A DNA stretch of 64,000 nt from Bacillota bacterium (GCA_023421075.1 JAEZUM010000046.1:43732-107731); one strand, 5' to 3'; numbered from the stretch's first letter, positions 18,664-28,235 are shown. Notes: a model not told the origin generated them from the sequence alone. Translations and numbers: made by a program.

Positions 18664-21600
18664 CTAATTATGGTAAAAGAATCTTACAATAGCTGTGCCC
18701 ATTCCTCTTGTATATGGATCATAGCGGTAATTAACGGCGCCTGCTTGTGCTGCCATCGTTGCAGTATCTGTTCCACGAGCAGGACAAATCATCTGCACAT
18801 GATTCGTATTCATTGCAACCGCAACGGTAGGCAGGCCTGCGTTAGCCTTTTGCTGAGCTTCACTCGCAGAGACCTCATGCCAGCCAAATGAAGGCCCAAA
18901 TTTGACAAGCCATTCGGTCATACGCGTTGCACTCATTTCATAATACTCACCGGGTTTCCTACTTACTGCTTCTGCTCCGGTCTTCGGATTATAATAATGA
19001 GGAATCTCTACGTTCATACCGATGGTTGCATCCCATACGAAGATGTTACACCATGTTACCCCGGGAGTTGGTACTCCGTTTCTTGTATCCTTTTTGTATC
19101 TGATATTATCTTCTACTTTAAATTGATCAAGAATCATATCATAAACAAGCTTTGACCGTGGTCCGGAGTTTATGAATTTCGGAAGAACCTCTGTCCATTG
19201 AGCCTGTACCTCAGCGGTTCCGGTCGGATTTTCCTTGATAGCTGGTACCACCTCATATCCCCAGGCATTTGGATCTACACCGTCATTTAACCCATCACCG
19301 TCCGTATCTGCCATGGTAGGATCGGAAAGAGCATTATAAACCGTAATACTCTTTAATGAAATAATATCTTCGATCGGATAACCTTTTGCAACTAACTGTG
19401 CTTTAATGAATAGGGTTAAATCCAATAATTCTGTTGTGCCAAGCTCGTTATAATCCGATACTCCGTCACCGTCCGTGTCTACCCCATTATTCTCAGGTAA
19501 GGCAGGCAGCTTGATGTAGCGGAAGCCATGCTTCAAGATCACCCATACTCCATCCGAGGTCTCCTCGCCTATCATTCCTGCCAGGGTAAGAAGAACCGTA
19601 CTGAAGTCATCATAGATACTCGCAAACAAGCCACCGGTGGTTTTCCATAACGGAGAATAATCGTAGGTACCCGTGTGTTCACCCGTATAGGTGATCACTG
19701 AGGTAATAATCCCTGCTGCCTTAAGACGGGCTGCTTCTTCCTCTAAGGAGATAACGCCATAAGAGGTATATGTCTTATAAGGTGCATCCGTAATCAAAAT
19801 GGCGAATTTACTAGCTGTTTGACGCCAGTCCAGACGTCTTGCGGTCTCGAGTGCATCAACATCCGATTCCGGCGTATCACCGCCACCGGTTGCCCGAAGT
19901 GTATTAAGCATGGTAATAAAATCAGATACTCTAGAATACCAGTTTGAGGTACCATTCTTAATAACCTTCGTCGTATCAGGACCATCTTCCTCAAGATCCT
20001 TGAAATCAATCAGCGCAAAATTAACCTGAACATCATATTCGGTTGCCAAAAGGGTTACAAAGTTCGTTATATTCCTTATAACGGCCGAAATCTCTCCAGA
20101 CATAGAGCCTGTTGTATCAATAACAAAGACAATATCGGCCTGCCCGCTGATCGTGGAGGGAGGATCTGCTTCCATGCTAATCGCGGATGGTGTTACTACT
20201 TCCATCATGTCAACGGAAGGTGTCTCAAGGCTGTATGGTATAATGGTGATCTCAGCCTCCTCCGGTAACTCATTGCTCATCGAAGGCGGTAAGTCCGGTG
20301 ACATCGGTTCTGCCATGTACATTCTGCTTGCTGTGGGAGCCGGAATGAAGTCATCGACATCAATTCCAAGTGCAGTCAGAAATTCAGCAACGTCAAGGAC
20401 AAAATACGTTCCGGCTGCATCCGGATTACAGTAGAGCGAGGTTCCCCTCAGTACAGAAGAGGGAACCGGTAAAAAGCTGCCATCCGGACTAAGCTTACAT
20501 ATCATTAAATTCTTAAGATAATCTACCCCTTTGATCAGGGCTAAGGCACTCATATCAAATCCAAGTGTCAACGATCCGTCAAACAGCTCCTCATTACCGC
20601 CAATGACGACCGGCTTGCCAATCAGAGATCGGGTATCCAGTAATGTGGCATCCCCAGAGGGTCTTAAGGATACTCGTTCGTCTATATTCCCACTGAGATA
20701 TCCGATTACCGAAGGTCCTGCTAGATTGTCTGTAAGTAGCTCTGTTCCGATTGCCTCGGCCGATAAGCTCTGTTCAAACTTGAGAGATCCGTCGGTAGGA
20801 TCCTTTGGATCAAGGCCCATCGCAACTTCAAGTCCATCAGAAAGGCCATCTCCATCCGTATCCTTAAGGATTGGATCAGTCTTATAGTTATTGATCTCCT
20901 CTCCATCCGATAAACCATCCAGGTCAGTGTCGTTTCTCTCCCAGAAGGTATAATGTTCTGTAATCTCAGACCAGTCTGATAGACCGTCTCCATCGGTATC
21001 CTTTTCCGGATCTTTATAGCTCTCAACATCCTCTTCCGGTGTCAAGGGATCAGTATATAACACGAACAACTCGATAAAATCACTTAAGGTATCACCATCG
21101 GTATCCTTATTATCAATCTTAGTACCGTAAAGTTCTTCATCGTCATCATAAACACCGTCACCATCAATATCAGTGGGATCCGGTATCGGAGGGAACGATG
21201 TAGGAACCGGAGTTGGATTCGTAACCGGTGGTATGTAAGGACCCGCGTTATTCGTCGGTATTACGGTAGGTGTCGGTGTCGGTGTTGAAGCGGAGGTCGG
21301 AGCCACTACAGTAATTTCAAGCAGCTTCGATACCGATCTTTGGACCGTATCCTTTTTGTCCCGATATGCAACAGCGGTTATTTTATATACACCAGCTACC
21401 TTTGGAGTGAATATCCCGTTTGCTTTCATAACTCCTGCTTCTGATGTCTTTCCGCTTTTCGTATTAAGAATTTCTTTCCCCTCTGCGTCACATACGACCC
21501 AGTAGGTCTTATTAGAGGTACCCTTTGGTTGAATCGTCTTGTTAAAGTTATAGGAGGTTCCCAGTACTATTTTATTATCTTTAGGTGGATTATTAATTAT

Positions 21601-22041
21601 AATCTTGGTTGCATCAATACTGATCTTTACTTTATCGACCAATTTAGCAACCTTTTTACCTTCTCTGTCATATACTGTCACTGTAACCTTATAGGACTTT
21701 CCTAATACCTCCTTTGCCTCAGCCAGAGTATATACCGAAACCTTGGAAGAGTTCCCTGCTGCTGTCAACTCTTTCGTACGGAGAGATTTATCCTTCTGGA
21801 AGCTCACATATGGTTCAATTGCTCCATTCAGACTCCAGCTGATCTTATAACCCTTCTCCACATTACGAACGGTATATAGATTACTGGTTCCCACGTAAGA
21901 ATACGCATGCTTTTGTATGGTCGGAGCAGATCCGTTTGCAGCAAGAATTCTGTCCGTCGGAATTACTGAAGTCAAAAAACTAAGAATAATCAGTAATGAT
22001 ATTAGTTTTTTTCTTCTTAAGTATTGTCTCATTTGCTTCAT
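18664..22041 (-). CDS. Secreted VWA / calcium-repeat protein with C-terminal cysteine-hydrolase-like domain
   Basis: This is a 1,125-residue exported protein. It has a signal peptide (residues 1-34, lysine/arginine-rich then hydrophobic), two Ig-like stretches, a Thr/Pro linker at about 249-290 and thrombospondin-type-3-like DxDGDG calcium repeats at about 290-415. A von Willebrand A domain follows at about 635-825 with MIDAS motif DTTGSMS, then two more calcium repeats at about 855-925. The C-terminal region resembles papain-like NlpC/CHAP hydrolases: Cys998 in TWCNIFVWD and His1081 in NTNHVQMICP are the likely catalytic pair. GGAGG lies 8 nt before the ATG. No sortase signal is seen. A cell-surface or matrix role in adhesion or wall cutting is inferred; no specific function is known. 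Confidence 0.8.
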   Translation of the reverse strand: MKQMRQYLRRKKLISLLIILSFLTSVIPTDRILAANGSAPTIQKHAYSYVGTSNLYTVRNVEKGYKISWSLNGAIEPYVSFQKDKSLRTKELTAAGNSSKVSVYTLAEAKEVLGKSYKVTVTVYDREGKKVAKLVDKVKISIDATKIIINNPPKDNKIVLGTSYNFNKTIQPKGTSNKTYWVVCDAEGKEILNTKSGKTSEAGVMKANGIFTPKVAGVYKITAVAYRDKKDTVQRSVSKLLEITVVAPTSASTPTPTPTVIPTNNAGPYIPPVTNPTPVPTSFPPIPDPTDIDGDGVYDDDEELYGTKIDNKDTDGDTLSDFIELFVLYTDPLTPEEDVESYKDPEKDTDGDGLSDWSEITEHYTFWERNDTDLDGLSDGEEINNYKTDPILKDTDGDGLSDGLEVAMGLDPKDPTDGSLKFEQSLSAEAIGTELLTDNLAGPSVIGYLSGNIDERVSLRPSGDATLLDTRSLIGKPVVIGGNEELFDGSLTLGFDMSALALIKGVDYLKNLMICKLSPDGSFLPVPSSVLRGTSLYCNPDAAGTYFVLDVAEFLTALGIDVDDFIPAPTASRMYMAEPMSPDLPPSMSNELPEEAEITIIPYSLETPSVDMMEVVTPSAISMEADPPSTISGQADIVFVIDTTGSMSGEISAVIRNITNFVTLLATEYDVQVNFALIDFKDLEEDGPDTTKVIKNGTSNWYSRVSDFITMLNTLRATGGGDTPESDVDALETARRLDWRQTASKFAILITDAPYKTYTSYGVISLEEEAARLKAAGIITSVITYTGEHTGTYDYSPLWKTTGGLFASIYDDFSTVLLTLAGMIGEETSDGVWVILKHGFRYIKLPALPENNGVDTDGDGVSDYNELGTTELLDLTLFIKAQLVAKGYPIEDIISLKSITVYNALSDPTMADTDGDGLNDGVDPNAWGYEVVPAIKENPTGTAEVQAQWTEVLPKFINSGPRSKLVYDMILDQFKVEDNIRYKKDTRNGVPTPGVTWCNIFVWDATIGMNVEIPHYYNPKTGAEAVSRKPGEYYEMSATRMTEWLVKFGPSFGWHEVSASEAQQKANAGLPTVAVAMNTNHVQMICPARGTDTATMAAQAGAVNYRYDPYTRGMGTAIVRFFYHN

Positions 22042-22064
22042 TTCTATTACCTCCTTATTATAAT

Positions 22065-22093
22065 AAAGAAAGCCTGTCTTTCCGGCTTTCTTT
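22065..22093. terminator. Hairpin in the leader of the VWA gene
   Basis: AAAGAAAGCC and GGCTTTCTTT form a perfect 10-bp stem with a 9-nt loop, about 10 nt upstream of the VWA ribosome binding site. On the minus strand it is followed only by ATTAT. It may be a leader structure affecting translation or stability, or a terminator acting in the other direction. Confidence 0.5.
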
Positions 22094-22103
22094 TTTCCGG
22101 TAC

Positions 22104-22133
22104 GAAAAAAACCACCTTTGCCGTAAGGTGGTT
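22104..22133 (-). terminator. Intrinsic terminator of the comEC operon
   Basis: AACCACCTT and AAGGTGGTT form a 9-bp stem with a 6-nt loop followed by seven T on the minus strand. It would end transcripts coming from comEC. From 22134 to 22395 the sequence is AT-rich and must carry the VWA promoter, but no convincing one was found. Confidence 0.8.
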
Positions 22134-22395
22134 CTCATTTGCAAATGCTATTTCGATTTATAGTACAAATTGAAATTTATCTCATAAGTAATTCCTATTT
22201 TTTAATCATTTTACTCATCAACAGAAGCTGTTCATTAATAATATATGAGGCTGTCCAAGATTTTATAACTGTTTATGAATAAACATTGATATCTCATCAA
22301 ATATATCTGATATTCGGCAGATTACAATGTCATTCGAACGTTATATATGTGTGACCACATTCCGTATCCTCATCCAGGGTGATCACTTACATCTT

Positions 22396-22571
22396 CATCT
22401 TGTGTCTCCATCTCGTGTCTCCATCTTGTGTCTTTATCTCGTGTCTCCATCTTGTGTCTTCATCTCGTGTCTTCTTCTGTGTCTTCATCTGTGTCTTCAT
22501 CTTGTGTCTTCATCTGTGTCTTCATCTGTGACCTCATCTTGTATCTTCATCTGTGACCTCACCCCGTGCCC
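22396..22571. repeat. 12/13-bp tandem repeat array across the comEC stop codon
   Basis: About 14 degenerate units of catctgtgtctt (12 bp) or catcttgtgtctt (13 bp) run head to tail. The first six from the left are 13-mers; the rest are mainly 12-mers with two 13-mers. The 12-bp units encode Asp-Glu-Asp-Thr in comEC; a 13-bp unit shifts the frame and creates the TGA stop at 22497-22499. About 100 nt of array lies beyond the stop. Confidence 0.9.
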
Positions 22572-24920
22572 CATCTTCCGGAATTCACTAATCTCAAGCA
22601 TCTCACCATCGGTTGATAAAGTAATCGCTCCGCTCTTGTAAGTAATAAGAGCAATACTTGACACAGCGTCTAATCGTTCCAATAATTCAACATGGGGATG
22701 TCCATACCGGTTCTCCTTACTGCAGGAGATCACGGAATAATCCGGCTTTATTAATTTGAGCAGTTCCTCCCCGGTCGAGTATTTCGAGCCGTGATGCGCC
22801 ACCTTAAGTACCTCATAATCAATGGCAGGGGCTGTTCCGAACTCCTTTTGTAGCCTAACCTCCTTCAATTCCTCTATTAGCTTTTTCTCACCCTCAGCCT
22901 CCAGATCTCCTGTTAACAGCATATCAAAACCACCATAATTTACGCGAAGTACTGTCGAATAGGAATTCGCAGTGGAGCCGATAAACCCAGTGGAGGGATG
23001 CAGGCAATCAATATGAAGCAAGCCTTCCTGTATCCTGTCTCCTGCCGCGATATATTGTAGATTTATATTCTTAATCGACGCCAAATCCACCAGTTCCATA
23101 TATTTCTCATCCTTATCTGCCAGATCAGGGAGAAGCAATGTTTCGATTGTGAACTCATTCTCCTTCACCATCTCAACGATACCCGATATATGATCGCGAT
23201 CCGGGTGGGTAATGATTGCATAATCCAGTCGATCTACCCCCTTCGATTTTAGAAAAGGAACAATCCGATACTTACCGACTTGTCCGGTACTTGAGCTACC
23301 ACCATCAATCAGAAAGGAGGTTCCTTCTCTGTTCTCCATAAAAATCGCATCACCCTGTCCGACATCGAGTAAAGTCACCTCAAGTCCAGGGTTATAGTGA
23401 GGTGAAAATAAGATCAGTTGTGAAGCCAACAGTAATAGAAGCGTCCACTTCTTTTTGTATTTTTTTGCTGCCAGAATAAAGGATAGCATGCATAAAAACG
23501 ATAAGATAATTATGAATTGTTTGGGTTTTCCAACCGTAATCATATGAAAGGGTAAATGTCGAACCCCCTCACAGATCAGGTCATAAAGCTTCAATATATA
23601 ATTGGAGCCGCCAATTGCAAATACTCCGGCTTGGTCAGAAACCATACCAAGAAACCCCGCGAGAATTGAATTCATTGTCAACACAGATACGAAAGGAAGA
23701 ATCATCAGATTGGTTATCACACCATAAAGGGGATATTGATAGAAAAAGTACAGAATGATCGGGCTTGTCGTAAGCATTGCACTAAAGCTGATTAAAAGAC
23801 CATTCTTTATCTTGTTGTTACCCGGAAATAGTTGTTTTAGAATTGGCAACAGAACAGCAATTCCAATCACTGCAAGAAAGGATAATAAAAAGCCTGTACT
23901 GATCAACTGGAAAGGATTTTGAAGCAGGATAAGCAATGCACTCAAGGCTGCTGCCGATATCATATCATAGGTTTTTCCCGCCAGAGTAGCAAACAGCAGA
24001 ACCATCAACATAACAACCGCTCGATTTGTTGATACGCTGAAATTAGTCATCACACCGTAGCTATAGATAACGAGTACTGTAATCAATGTTGCAGCGTGTA
24101 GAGATAGTCTGCATTTTCGCAGCAGCCAGAAGGTACTCATGCCGATCAGTGATACATGCAGTCCTGATATGGCCAAGATATGCGAGATACCGTTTTCCTG
24201 ATACAGCTGCTTCACTTCATCCTCGATAAGATATTTCTCCCCTAGGAGCATGGCCGTTAATGTGCCTGCCTCTCTATTATTCAGACTATCATGATAGACC
24301 TGCATCAAACTTTTTTTGACCTGATCCAAGAAAGCAGCATAATAAGAATAACCATCATCCGAGACAATGATCTGCTCCGCCATAAGTTTAAAATCAATAT
24401 TTAATGCTTTATAATAGTTTTCTTCATTGAATTGGCCGGGATTTGTCGGCTTTTGAAATTTTTGTAAAGAGCCTTGAACGGTAATCTGATTACCGATCCG
24501 GTAGATTTGATCATTGGATAGATAGATAATTACACTTTCACAGGGATAATTCTCCCCGTTTCCAATCGCGATTTGATTATTAACAACATATAGTATTTGG
24601 CCCTGCTGCTTCCTTACCACCATCTTTATACGACCGGTAAGCACACAGGGTACTTCTTGTTCAAATGCATAATAAAGCTTTGGTAATCTGCTTTGATCCT
24701 GCATAACCACATAACCCAGAAGCAGGAAAGCCGGTAGCAGCCAGAAGAGGACTTGTTTCTTATGAATACTCTTCTCCTTATGGTAAAGCATATCAAGGTA
24801 TATAAATATATAGGCAAGAATAACCAGTGCCAGTAATATACCGATTGCGATCTGCCTCCAGGCACTTCCGACTCCAAGCAGATAAGCCCCAAGCATCCAC
24901 ACCAGTGGACGTTTCGCCAA
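22497..24920 (-). CDS. comEC: DNA uptake channel protein ComEC/Rec2
   Basis: ComEC forms the membrane channel for single-stranded DNA in natural transformation. The 807-residue protein has an N-terminal hydrophobic pair, an OB-like region, a multi-spanning Competence domain with GISHILAISGLHVSLIG, and a C-terminal MBL nuclease-like domain with DVGQGDAIF, THPDRDHISG and KVAHHGSKYST. The start is TTG at 24920 with GGAGG at 8 nt. The last residues (DEVTDEDTDEDTR) come from a tandem DNA repeat and are unlikely to be conserved. It ends the run regulator-kinase-GerMN-comEC, with 14 nt to the GerMN gene. Confidence 0.95.
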   Translation of the reverse strand: MAKRPLVWMLGAYLLGVGSAWRQIAIGILLALVILAYIFIYLDMLYHKEKSIHKKQVLFWLLPAFLLLGYVVMQDQSRLPKLYYAFEQEVPCVLTGRIKMVVRKQQGQILYVVNNQIAIGNGENYPCESVIIYLSNDQIYRIGNQITVQGSLQKFQKPTNPGQFNEENYYKALNIDFKLMAEQIIVSDDGYSYYAAFLDQVKKSLMQVYHDSLNNREAGTLTAMLLGEKYLIEDEVKQLYQENGISHILAISGLHVSLIGMSTFWLLRKCRLSLHAATLITVLVIYSYGVMTNFSVSTNRAVVMLMVLLFATLAGKTYDMISAAALSALLILLQNPFQLISTGFLLSFLAVIGIAVLLPILKQLFPGNNKIKNGLLISFSAMLTTSPIILYFFYQYPLYGVITNLMILPFVSVLTMNSILAGFLGMVSDQAGVFAIGGSNYILKLYDLICEGVRHLPFHMITVGKPKQFIIILSFLCMLSFILAAKKYKKKWTLLLLLASQLILFSPHYNPGLEVTLLDVGQGDAIFMENREGTSFLIDGGSSSTGQVGKYRIVPFLKSKGVDRLDYAIITHPDRDHISGIVEMVKENEFTIETLLLPDLADKDEKYMELVDLASIKNINLQYIAAGDRIQEGLLHIDCLHPSTGFIGSTANSYSTVLRVNYGGFDMLLTGDLEAEGEKKLIEELKEVRLQKEFGTAPAIDYEVLKVAHHGSKYSTGEELLKLIKPDYSVISCSKENRYGHPHVELLERLDAVSSIALITYKSGAITLSTDGEMLEISEFRKMGHGVRSQMKIQDEVTDEDTDEDTR

Positions 24921-24934
24921 ATAACATCCCTCCT

Positions 24935-25843
24935 TTAGCTCTCATCAATCAAGGACAGATTGCGTTCGAAGAATCCATCAAAGGGAATGCCGTCTCCGAA
25001 CGTAGGCTGTACTTCGCCATTAATGAGGAATTGAACCTTACTGATGTACGGTAATTCAATTAGAGTATTAACAATGGAATAGATTACGATCTCATCTTTT
25101 AGGTTAGGAATCTTTTCTTTGAATTTATCACTAAAATCCACGTAACATACCCCTTCCTTCATCTCCACCTCGAGCAGCTCGGTACCCTCCGGAATCGTCG
25201 GATACATCCCGATCTGTGAAGGACCTTTCATCAGTTCCTTTAACACCAGCTCCTCCAGTGATCCTATACCGGTATATGTGATATCTGTAACATATTCAAC
25301 CAGAGCATTACCTTTACTATTTGTGAAATAAAGCTTAATCTTCGTCTCAGTCCCGGTATTGTCGATGAAATCCTCTTTTGTCATAATACCAACCAGGTTA
25401 GAGTTGGAATCCATTAATGGTTGACCATTAACAGCAAACTGTATAAATTCCACATCCGGAATCTGCGTAATTGTCTTTACAACAGCAGCTCGACATAGCA
25501 CCTCATTGATTCCGGATAATTCATGATAATTGGATTCAAAATTAATGGTCAGACTGCTATCTTCATTAAAGGTGAACTCCTTCACTGCAACAATATCGGT
25601 GAAAGCACTTTTGTATAACAGATTTTCAGGGTTCAGCTTTAACATATACAGCAGCTCTTCAATTTGTTCATCCCGGTCCGTACTAATCATCTTGTAAGGC
25701 TCACTGACTAAGGCGGAGGTTTTGGAATCAATATAATAGATAGACACCTCAGTGCCCTGGTCAGAGGTGTTACCCTTCTTTTCACATGCTGCCAATGCCA
25801 GAACCATTAACAGGATTATTATTATTGTACTGAATTTCTTCAT
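24935..25843 (-). CDS. GerMN-domain lipoprotein
   Basis: This is an exported lipoprotein with an N-terminal signal and lipobox LAAC at residues 17-20, followed by two GerMN domains (about 50-150 and 170-290). GerMN domains occur in the Bacillus spore germination and sporulation protein GerM, and near two-component systems in Actinobacteria (LpqB). Its substrate or ligand is unknown. It lies 41 nt after the histidine kinase and 14 nt before comEC, suggesting an envelope-sensing unit. GGAGG lies before the ATG. Confidence 0.85.
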   Translation of the reverse strand: MKKFSTIIIILLMVLALAACEKKGNTSDQGTEVSIYYIDSKTSALVSEPYKMISTDRDEQIEELLYMLKLNPENLLYKSAFTDIVAVKEFTFNEDSSLTINFESNYHELSGINEVLCRAAVVKTITQIPDVEFIQFAVNGQPLMDSNSNLVGIMTKEDFIDNTGTETKIKLYFTNSKGNALVEYVTDITYTGIGSLEELVLKELMKGPSQIGMYPTIPEGTELLEVEMKEGVCYVDFSDKFKEKIPNLKDEIVIYSIVNTLIELPYISKVQFLINGEVQPTFGDGIPFDGFFERNLSLIDES

Positions 25844-25884
25844 ATCAAACCTCCAGGATGGCTCTTTGTGTCTGCCATCGGTAC

Positions 25885-27330
25885 TTACCCAATATAGTTC
25901 AAGGGAATACGGACATTAAAGGTAGTTCCTTCCCCTTCTTTGCTGTAAACCTTAATCGCACCGCGATGCATTTGAATAACATTCTTCGTGATAGCCAGTC
26001 CTAGTCCGGTACCTCCGGTTTCTCTGGATCTAGCCTTATCTACTCTGTAAAAACGCTCAAAAATCGAATCCTGAGCCTCTAGGGGAATTCCGATACCGGA
26101 ATCCGATACCTTGATAAAGAAATATTTATGATCCGCATTCAATGAGACCCTCACCCAACCGTCCGGGGTATTATACTTAATTGCATTCTCAATGAGGTTC
26201 GAGATGGCCAAGGATAGCTTAACCTCGTCAATCTCTGCAACGACAGGACGAAAGCTCTCGTATATCATCTCAATATTCTGCTTTCTTGCAATCGGAGTAA
26301 GCCGCTTCAAGATCAATTCCAATAATTCATTAATATTAATCGGAGCTATATTCATATCTCCGGCTGTTTTATCGAGCTTCACCAAGGACAACAGGTCATT
26401 GATAATCTTATTTTCACGTTCAATTTCATCTGTGATATCTAGCAGAAACTCACGGTATAGTTCAATCGGTGTATCCTCCTGCATGAGCAAGGAATCGGCC
26501 AATACTTTAATAGAGGTGATGGGCGTTTTAAGCTCGTGAGATACATTGGATACAAACTCTTGCCTTGAATTCTCCAGCTTTTGCATCCGGTTAATCATAT
26601 GATTGAAGGAATCTGAGATCTTTTCGATCTCATTATATCCTTTGATTGTTACGCTATCATTCATATAACCATCGGTAATTCGGTCAATTGAGTTAACCAC
26701 ATTGGTCAGTGGCTTTGTCAGTACCCCGGTAAAATAGATGGAAAATGCAACGATCAAGAGAGCCAGAATAACCGCAAACAGGACGACTCTTTGCTCCATG
26801 CTGTTTCGAATGCTTTGAATGTCCTTAGTAGAAAAATTCATGACAATAGCACCCATAACGTCCTTACTGTCGGTGTGGGTGATTGGGTATGTTAATTTAA
26901 TATAATGAGTATCCCGATCATGGGAATACCTCGTTCCTGTTCCTTGCAGACATTGTATCACATCCTCGGAGATCAGATATTTCCCCTCCTCCAGAGAATA
27001 GGTATCCTTGACGATGTTCAAACTACTGTTAACGATTATAATACGCCCGCGATAGATGTCCGATAATCTCGACACCTCGGAATCCACCTCGGCGTCCTCA
27101 CCGGTCGTCAGATAACCTCTTGAATCAAGCATATTGGATAACATATATCCTTGATTCACTAACTCCGCTTTTCGATTGTTGATGGCCTTCTCTTCATAAG
27201 TATTTAAGAGAATATAAGTAAAAATCGTAAGTGGAACTACACCCAGCACGATAAAAACAACCAGTAAATATGCTCTCATGCTGTTAAAGACACGCAACTT
27301 ATTCTTGATTTTGGAAAAAATATCCGACAC
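25885..27330 (-). CDS. Sensor histidine kinase (PhoR/WalK-like)
   Basis: This membrane kinase pairs with the OmpR-type regulator just upstream. From the proposed start it has a transmembrane helix, an extracytoplasmic sensor domain of about 140 residues, a second helix, HAMP, HisKA with the phospho-accepting His in FVSNVSHELKTP, and HATPase with NLIENAIKYN, DSGIGIP and GGTGLGLAI. The frame is open to 27405. The start is uncertain: GTG 27330 overlaps the regulator by 32 nt, TTG 27297 follows its stop, and ATG 27279 lies just before the first helix. None has a strong ribosome binding site. Confidence 0.9.
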   Translation of the reverse strand: MSDIFSKIKNKLRVFNSMRAYLLVVFIVLGVVPLTIFTYILLNTYEEKAINNRKAELVNQGYMLSNMLDSRGYLTTGEDAEVDSEVSRLSDIYRGRIIIVNSSLNIVKDTYSLEEGKYLISEDVIQCLQGTGTRYSHDRDTHYIKLTYPITHTDSKDVMGAIVMNFSTKDIQSIRNSMEQRVVLFAVILALLIVAFSIYFTGVLTKPLTNVVNSIDRITDGYMNDSVTIKGYNEIEKISDSFNHMINRMQKLENSRQEFVSNVSHELKTPITSIKVLADSLLMQEDTPIELYREFLLDITDEIERENKIINDLLSLVKLDKTAGDMNIAPININELLELILKRLTPIARKQNIEMIYESFRPVVAEIDEVKLSLAISNLIENAIKYNTPDGWVRVSLNADHKYFFIKVSDSGIGIPLEAQDSIFERFYRVDKARSRETGGTGLGLAITKNVIQMHRGAIKVYSKEGEGTTFNVRIPLNYIG

Positions 27331-27997
27331 CCCATTTTGTATGTATATATTTTGGCTCACTAGGATTGCTTTCAATCTTTTCACGCAATCTTCGAATGTG
27401 TACATCTACGGTTCTGACATCACCGGGGTAATCATAACCCCAGACAATATTTAAAAGGTTCTCACGGCTATATACTTTGTTGGGATTGAACACAAGAAGC
27501 TCCAGTAAATCGAATTCCTTCGCCGTCAGATTGACCTCTTTGCCCATGATATATACTCTTCTGTTCTCGCAATCAATCTTCATCTCACCAAAGGTTACTG
27601 TCTTAGAATCCGAGCTTCCAGTAGCAGTGTTCTTGTTACTGCGTCTGATGATGGCTTTGATTCTTGCTTTCACTTCCAGAATATTAAAGGGCTTGGTAAT
27701 ATAGTCATCGGCACCATATTCCAGTCCGAGTATTTTATCCATATCATCACCCTTAGCGGTCAGCATTATTATAGGCATCATAGAGAATTCCCTGATCTGT
27801 TGGCAAACCTCGAACCCGGAAAGCTTGGGAAGCATAACATCCAATAAAACGACATCATATTCCTTCTTCTTAGCCGCCTCTAATGCTTCTTCTCCATCAT
27901 AGGCGCAATCTACCTCCATACCGTCCTGTTCCAGGCTAAAACGTATTCCTTTCACGATTAACTTCTCATCATCAACAACAAGTACTCTCTTTGCCAT
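27299..27997 (-). CDS. OmpR/PhoB-family response regulator
   Basis: This is a two-domain regulator with a receiver (VLVVDDEK at the start, phospho-Asp in VVLLDVMLP, Lys in ITKPF) and a C-terminal winged-helix DNA-binding domain ending in RTVDVHIRRLREKIE and TKWGVGYFF. The 232-residue length is standard. GAGGTGAAGAA precedes the ATG. It begins the unit regulator-kinase-GerMN-comEC. The stimulus cannot be read from sequence; the envelope lipoprotein in the same unit suggests a cell-surface signal. Confidence 0.94.
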   Translation of the reverse strand: MAKRVLVVDDEKLIVKGIRFSLEQDGMEVDCAYDGEEALEAAKKKEYDVVLLDVMLPKLSGFEVCQQIREFSMMPIIMLTAKGDDMDKILGLEYGADDYITKPFNILEVKARIKAIIRRSNKNTATGSSDSKTVTFGEMKIDCENRRVYIMGKEVNLTAKEFDLLELLVFNPNKVYSRENLLNIVWGYDYPGDVRTVDVHIRRLREKIESNPSEPKYIHTKWGVGYFFQNQE

Positions 27998-28121
27998 TTC
28001 TTCACCTCATCTATATATAATAATAACCTATCCTTTACTCCACTAACGAAGCATGATTCACTATCTTCCTCCGCTTGTCATCAACCTTACATCTAGTTAC
28101 AGGACGAATTTTAAGCTATGT

Positions 28122-28235
28122 TCTATTATCACCTTACGATACTTCTATACCCTGACGATAATCAATAATACCTGAGATAATAATATTACCTTACGGTAAT
28201 AATATCACCTTACGGTAATAATATCACCTTACGGT
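28122..28235. repeat. Six-copy 19-bp tandem array across the comEA stop codon
   Basis: Six consecutive 19-bp units run at 28122-28140, 28141-28159, 28160-28178, 28179-28197, 28198-28216 and 28217-28235. The last two are identical (aataatatcaccttacggt), the fourth differs by one base and the first three are degenerate. Each of the good units can form an ACC/GGT mini-hairpin, and the last extends to the palindrome TATCACC-TTAC-GGTGATA. The sixth unit encodes the C-terminus of ComEA. Confidence 0.9.

Noticed and set aside
22327..22641. Plus-strand reading frame rich in Cys, Leu, Ser and His
   Set aside because: It is the antisense of the comEC tandem repeat; it has no ribosome binding site and its sequence is only the repeat read in another frame.
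28122..28235. CRISPR array
   Set aside because: The units are directly adjacent without spacers and differ in sequence; no cas genes are present.
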